Shown here in pieces: positions 4,779 through 6,428 of a stretch of DNA of 6,428 nucleotides (position 1 is its first letter; each line of letters opens with the position of its first letter). A program made the translations under genes and the position numbers. The stretch spans positions 1 to 6,428 of the forward strand of contig DFKI01000065.1 of the NCBI GenBank assembly GCA_002373325.1, given 5' to 3'. The notes under the pieces were generated by a model that searched no databases, was not told where the DNA came from, and was given only the letters and a program-made list of their open reading frames with translations. Source of the DNA: Treponema sp. UBA3649. Lineage in GTDB: Bacteria; Spirochaetota; Spirochaetia; Treponematales; Treponemataceae.

Positions 4779-5780
4779 ATGAAAAAGATTTTTATGATTT
4801 TACTTTCCACGATTATTGCAGCTGCGGCATTAAGTGCGCAAGAGACTTCAAAAACTGTCGCCGTGAAAACATTTGATGTCGTTGGAGACTGCGTAACAAA
4901 AGATGATGCAGAAGCCATAACAGAACTTTACATTTCGTCTCTTGTGTCCACTGGGAAAGTAACAATATTCAGCAGGAAAGATTTTGATACAATGCTTGCA
5001 GAAATGCAGTTCCAGTCAGGGGACTGGTCAAGCAAAGAGAAAACCGTCCAGCTTCAAAAAGCAACGGGAGCAACTGTACTTGGCCGCGGACAGATATTCA
5101 AGCTAGGAAGCTCATTTTATATAAGCGCGACAATGATAGATGCGAACACTGCAGAAATCCTTTCAGCATCTAAAAAATCCTTTAAGAGCATTGATGAAGT
5201 AGTTGAATTGCTCGATGCAATGGCAAAAGAAATCTCAACATCAATCTCTAAGGTCGTAATGAAATATAAGATTGGAGACACGGGACCCGGCGGTGGATTG
5301 GTGTTTTATGTCTCGGAGGAAGGATTTGAGGTCTTTGACGGAAAAGGCGGAGTACAGAAATGCAATTACCTTGAAGTTACAAAAGAAGAGCTTGCCTGCG
5401 TTAGATGGAGTCCTACAGATTCTAACAGTGTACAAGGGGCAACAGGACTTGGTTATGGGAAAGCCAATACATACAAAATTGTAAGTTATTTTTCAAACGC
5501 AAACAGTTCCAACTGTGCCGCGTATGTCTGTTACAAGTATAACAATGCCAACACAAGTGCAGGAGAATGGTTCTTGCCAAGCAAGGACGAGCTGAACCTG
5601 ATGTACGTCAATCTCTGCAAGGAGGATATTGGTGACTTTGATGAAGACTCCTACTGGTCATCCAGTGAGACGGATTTCAGCTCAGACTATGCCTGGAGAC
5701 AGCAGTTCTATGGCGTAGGCCAGCAGTCATATGGAACGCGCGACTATGCACATAGGATGCGTCCGGTGCGTGCGTTCTGA
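4779..5780 (+). CDS. Secreted two-domain protein: CsgG/LpoB-like domain plus DUF1566-type lectin-fold domain
   Basis: A 333-aa exported protein. Residues 1-20 are a signal peptide (KK start, hydrophobic core, ALSA before Q21); no lipobox Cys is present, so it is probably periplasmic or surface-exposed rather than a lipoprotein. Residues about 25-160 resemble the CsgG/LpoB-like fold: VAVKTFDVVG, then IFSRKDFDTMLAEMQFQSG and GATVLGRGQIFKLG, with YISATMIDANTAEIL. Residues 164-178 (the IGDTGPGGGLVFYV stretch) open a DUF1566/Lcl-type C-type-lectin-like domain, with GEWFLPSKDELNLMY (262-276), YWSSSE (292-297) and the terminal RPVRAF. GGAGG lies 9 nt before the ATG. Much of the gene is AT-richer than its neighbours (sampled lines about 42% versus 57% GC). 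The upstream hairpins may regulate it. Binding or envelope functions are plausible, but no ligand can be named. Confidence 0.85.
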   Translation: MKKIFMILLSTIIAAAALSAQETSKTVAVKTFDVVGDCVTKDDAEAITELYISSLVSTGKVTIFSRKDFDTMLAEMQFQSGDWSSKEKTVQLQKATGATVLGRGQIFKLGSSFYISATMIDANTAEILSASKKSFKSIDEVVELLDAMAKEISTSISKVVMKYKIGDTGPGGGLVFYVSEEGFEVFDGKGGVQKCNYLEVTKEELACVRWSPTDSNSVQGATGLGYGKANTYKIVSYFSNANSSNCAAYVCYKYNNANTSAGEWFLPSKDELNLMYVNLCKEDIGDFDEDSYWSSSETDFSSDYAWRQQFYGVGQQSYGTRDYAHRMRPVRAF

Positions 5781-5785
5781 ATCAA

Positions 5786-5814
5786 TTGACGCCAAGGTCA
5801 AACGCAAGTACATT
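5786..5814 (+). promoter_or_regulatory. Candidate sigma-70 promoter for the P-loop gene
   Basis: TTGACG (5786-5791, 5 of 6 matches) and TACATT (5809-5814, 4 of 6) are 17 nt apart. Transcription would begin near 5821, leaving a leader of only about 14 nt that still includes GGAGG (5824-5828). A TTGAC/GTCAA inverted repeat overlaps the -35 box; it is too short to be a convincing terminator for the preceding gene. Confidence 0.35.
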
Positions 5815-5834
5815 TTTCATTACGGAGGCTTGCC

Positions 5835-6401
5835 ATGGTTGTCCTTATAGGCGGAAGCTCACATGTGGGAAAGACGATGATCGCCCACAAGCTTGTATCA
5901 AAGCACGGTTGGGAGTGCATATCCCTTGATTACCTCAAGGAGGCCTTCATGAAGTCCCAGCTGGGTAGTCCCGGTGACAGAAGCGACTATGAGATGCGCT
6001 ACTGGATGTGGCCGTTCGTTGCCGAGATAATCAGGAAGGCGGTCAACAGCGAGAGGAACCTCATTGTTGAGGGCTGCTACATCCCCGCAGAGTGGGCAAA
6101 AAGCTTCACGTTCGCAGAGCTGAAGGACATAAGGTGCGTCTTCATTGTCATGAGCGAGTTCCACATCAGGTCACACATTTCCGACATTGAGAGATACTCG
6201 CAGAGGGTTGAGAGACGCACGGATGACATCATTGACATGGCACGGCTTATCAACTGCAGCCGCGAGTTCAAGGAAGACTGCCTGAAGACCGATACCTTCT
6301 ACATCGAAATCGACGGCAAATACGATGACGAGTCTCTCTTTGATGCGGTTGAGTCAGTGATACAGGACGCCAATCCTCTGGAGAAGGGAATTATCCTCTG
6401 A
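5835..6401 (+). CDS. P-loop kinase-like ATP-binding protein, function unknown
   Basis: A 188-aa cytoplasmic protein with a Walker A motif near the N-terminus, G7-SSHV-G12-K13-T14, preceded by the hydrophobic strand VVLI. A strand-Asp motif ISLDYLK (29-35) and NLIVEGCYIP (75-84), with E79 at the end of a hydrophobic strand, match the layout of small nucleotide/metabolite kinases and zeta-toxin-like or 2-phosphoglycerate-kinase-like proteins. Arg-rich helices (117-128: IERYSQRVERR region) could form the lid. I recall similar proteins in Clostridia annotated only as ATP-binding or 2-phosphoglycerate kinase-like; the substrate is not known. GGAGG lies 6 nt before the ATG. It is GC-richer than the preceding gene and uses AGG for several Arg codons. 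It starts 54 nt after the CsgG-like gene and may be expressed from its own promoter. Confidence 0.8.
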   Translation: MVVLIGGSSHVGKTMIAHKLVSKHGWECISLDYLKEAFMKSQLGSPGDRSDYEMRYWMWPFVAEIIRKAVNSERNLIVEGCYIPAEWAKSFTFAELKDIRCVFIVMSEFHIRSHISDIERYSQRVERRTDDIIDMARLINCSREFKEDCLKTDTFYIEIDGKYDDESLFDAVESVIQDANPLEKGIIL

Positions 6402-6428
6402 GTTATCTTCCCAGCAGCCTCAGGCACA

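Noticed and set aside
5786..5803. Intrinsic terminator after the CsgG-like gene
   Set aside because: The TTGAC/GTCAA stem is only 5 bp and is not directly followed by a T run; the same bases fit a -35 box better.
6403..6428. End of a convergent minus-strand gene (stop at 6403-6405, preceding codons reading CLRLLGR)
   Set aside because: Only seven codons fall inside the window, too few to support a gene; flanking sequence would settle it.

Overview
The window looks like a chromosomal segment of a host-associated or rumen-type Treponema (spirochaete). This is an inference from the mix of genes: a CsgG/LpoB-like protein carrying a DUF1566-type lectin-fold tail, a Rpn-family PD-(D/E)XK protein, a conserved EF-hand membrane protein, and many short palindromic intergenic repeats. 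No rRNA, tRNA, CRISPR array or complete insertion sequence is visible.

Layout. Positions 1-241 are non-coding and packed with one repeat family. Positions 242-3265 hold two minus-strand genes 39 nt apart, probably co-transcribed: dapB (2474-3265, upstream) and a 730-residue EF-hand membrane protein (242-2434, downstream). Positions 3266-3561 form the dapB leader; they contain a second cluster of the same repeat family and a candidate sigma-70 promoter. Positions 3562-4494 encode the minus-strand Rpn-family protein. Positions 4495-4778 are a divergent intergenic region ending in consecutive perfect inverted repeats. On the plus strand follow a secreted CsgG-like/DUF1566 two-domain protein (4779-5780) and a P-loop kinase-like protein (5835-6401). 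The last 27 nt are too short to interpret.

The genes do not form one pathway. dapB is housekeeping (diaminopimelate/lysine synthesis), while the others are of unknown or loosely known function. The most striking signal is non-coding: two full copies (120-188 and 3350-3419) of a roughly 70-bp composite palindrome. Each has outer arms TGTCATT/AATGACA and two 6-bp hairpins whose 5-nt loops are CTTGA and TCAAG. The four hairpin stems differ in sequence but all pair perfectly, so structure is kept while sequence changes. Half-units of the element are amplified in tandem next to each full copy, on the matching side. A separate cascade of perfect hairpins, two of them mutually exclusive, lies just upstream of the CsgG-like gene.
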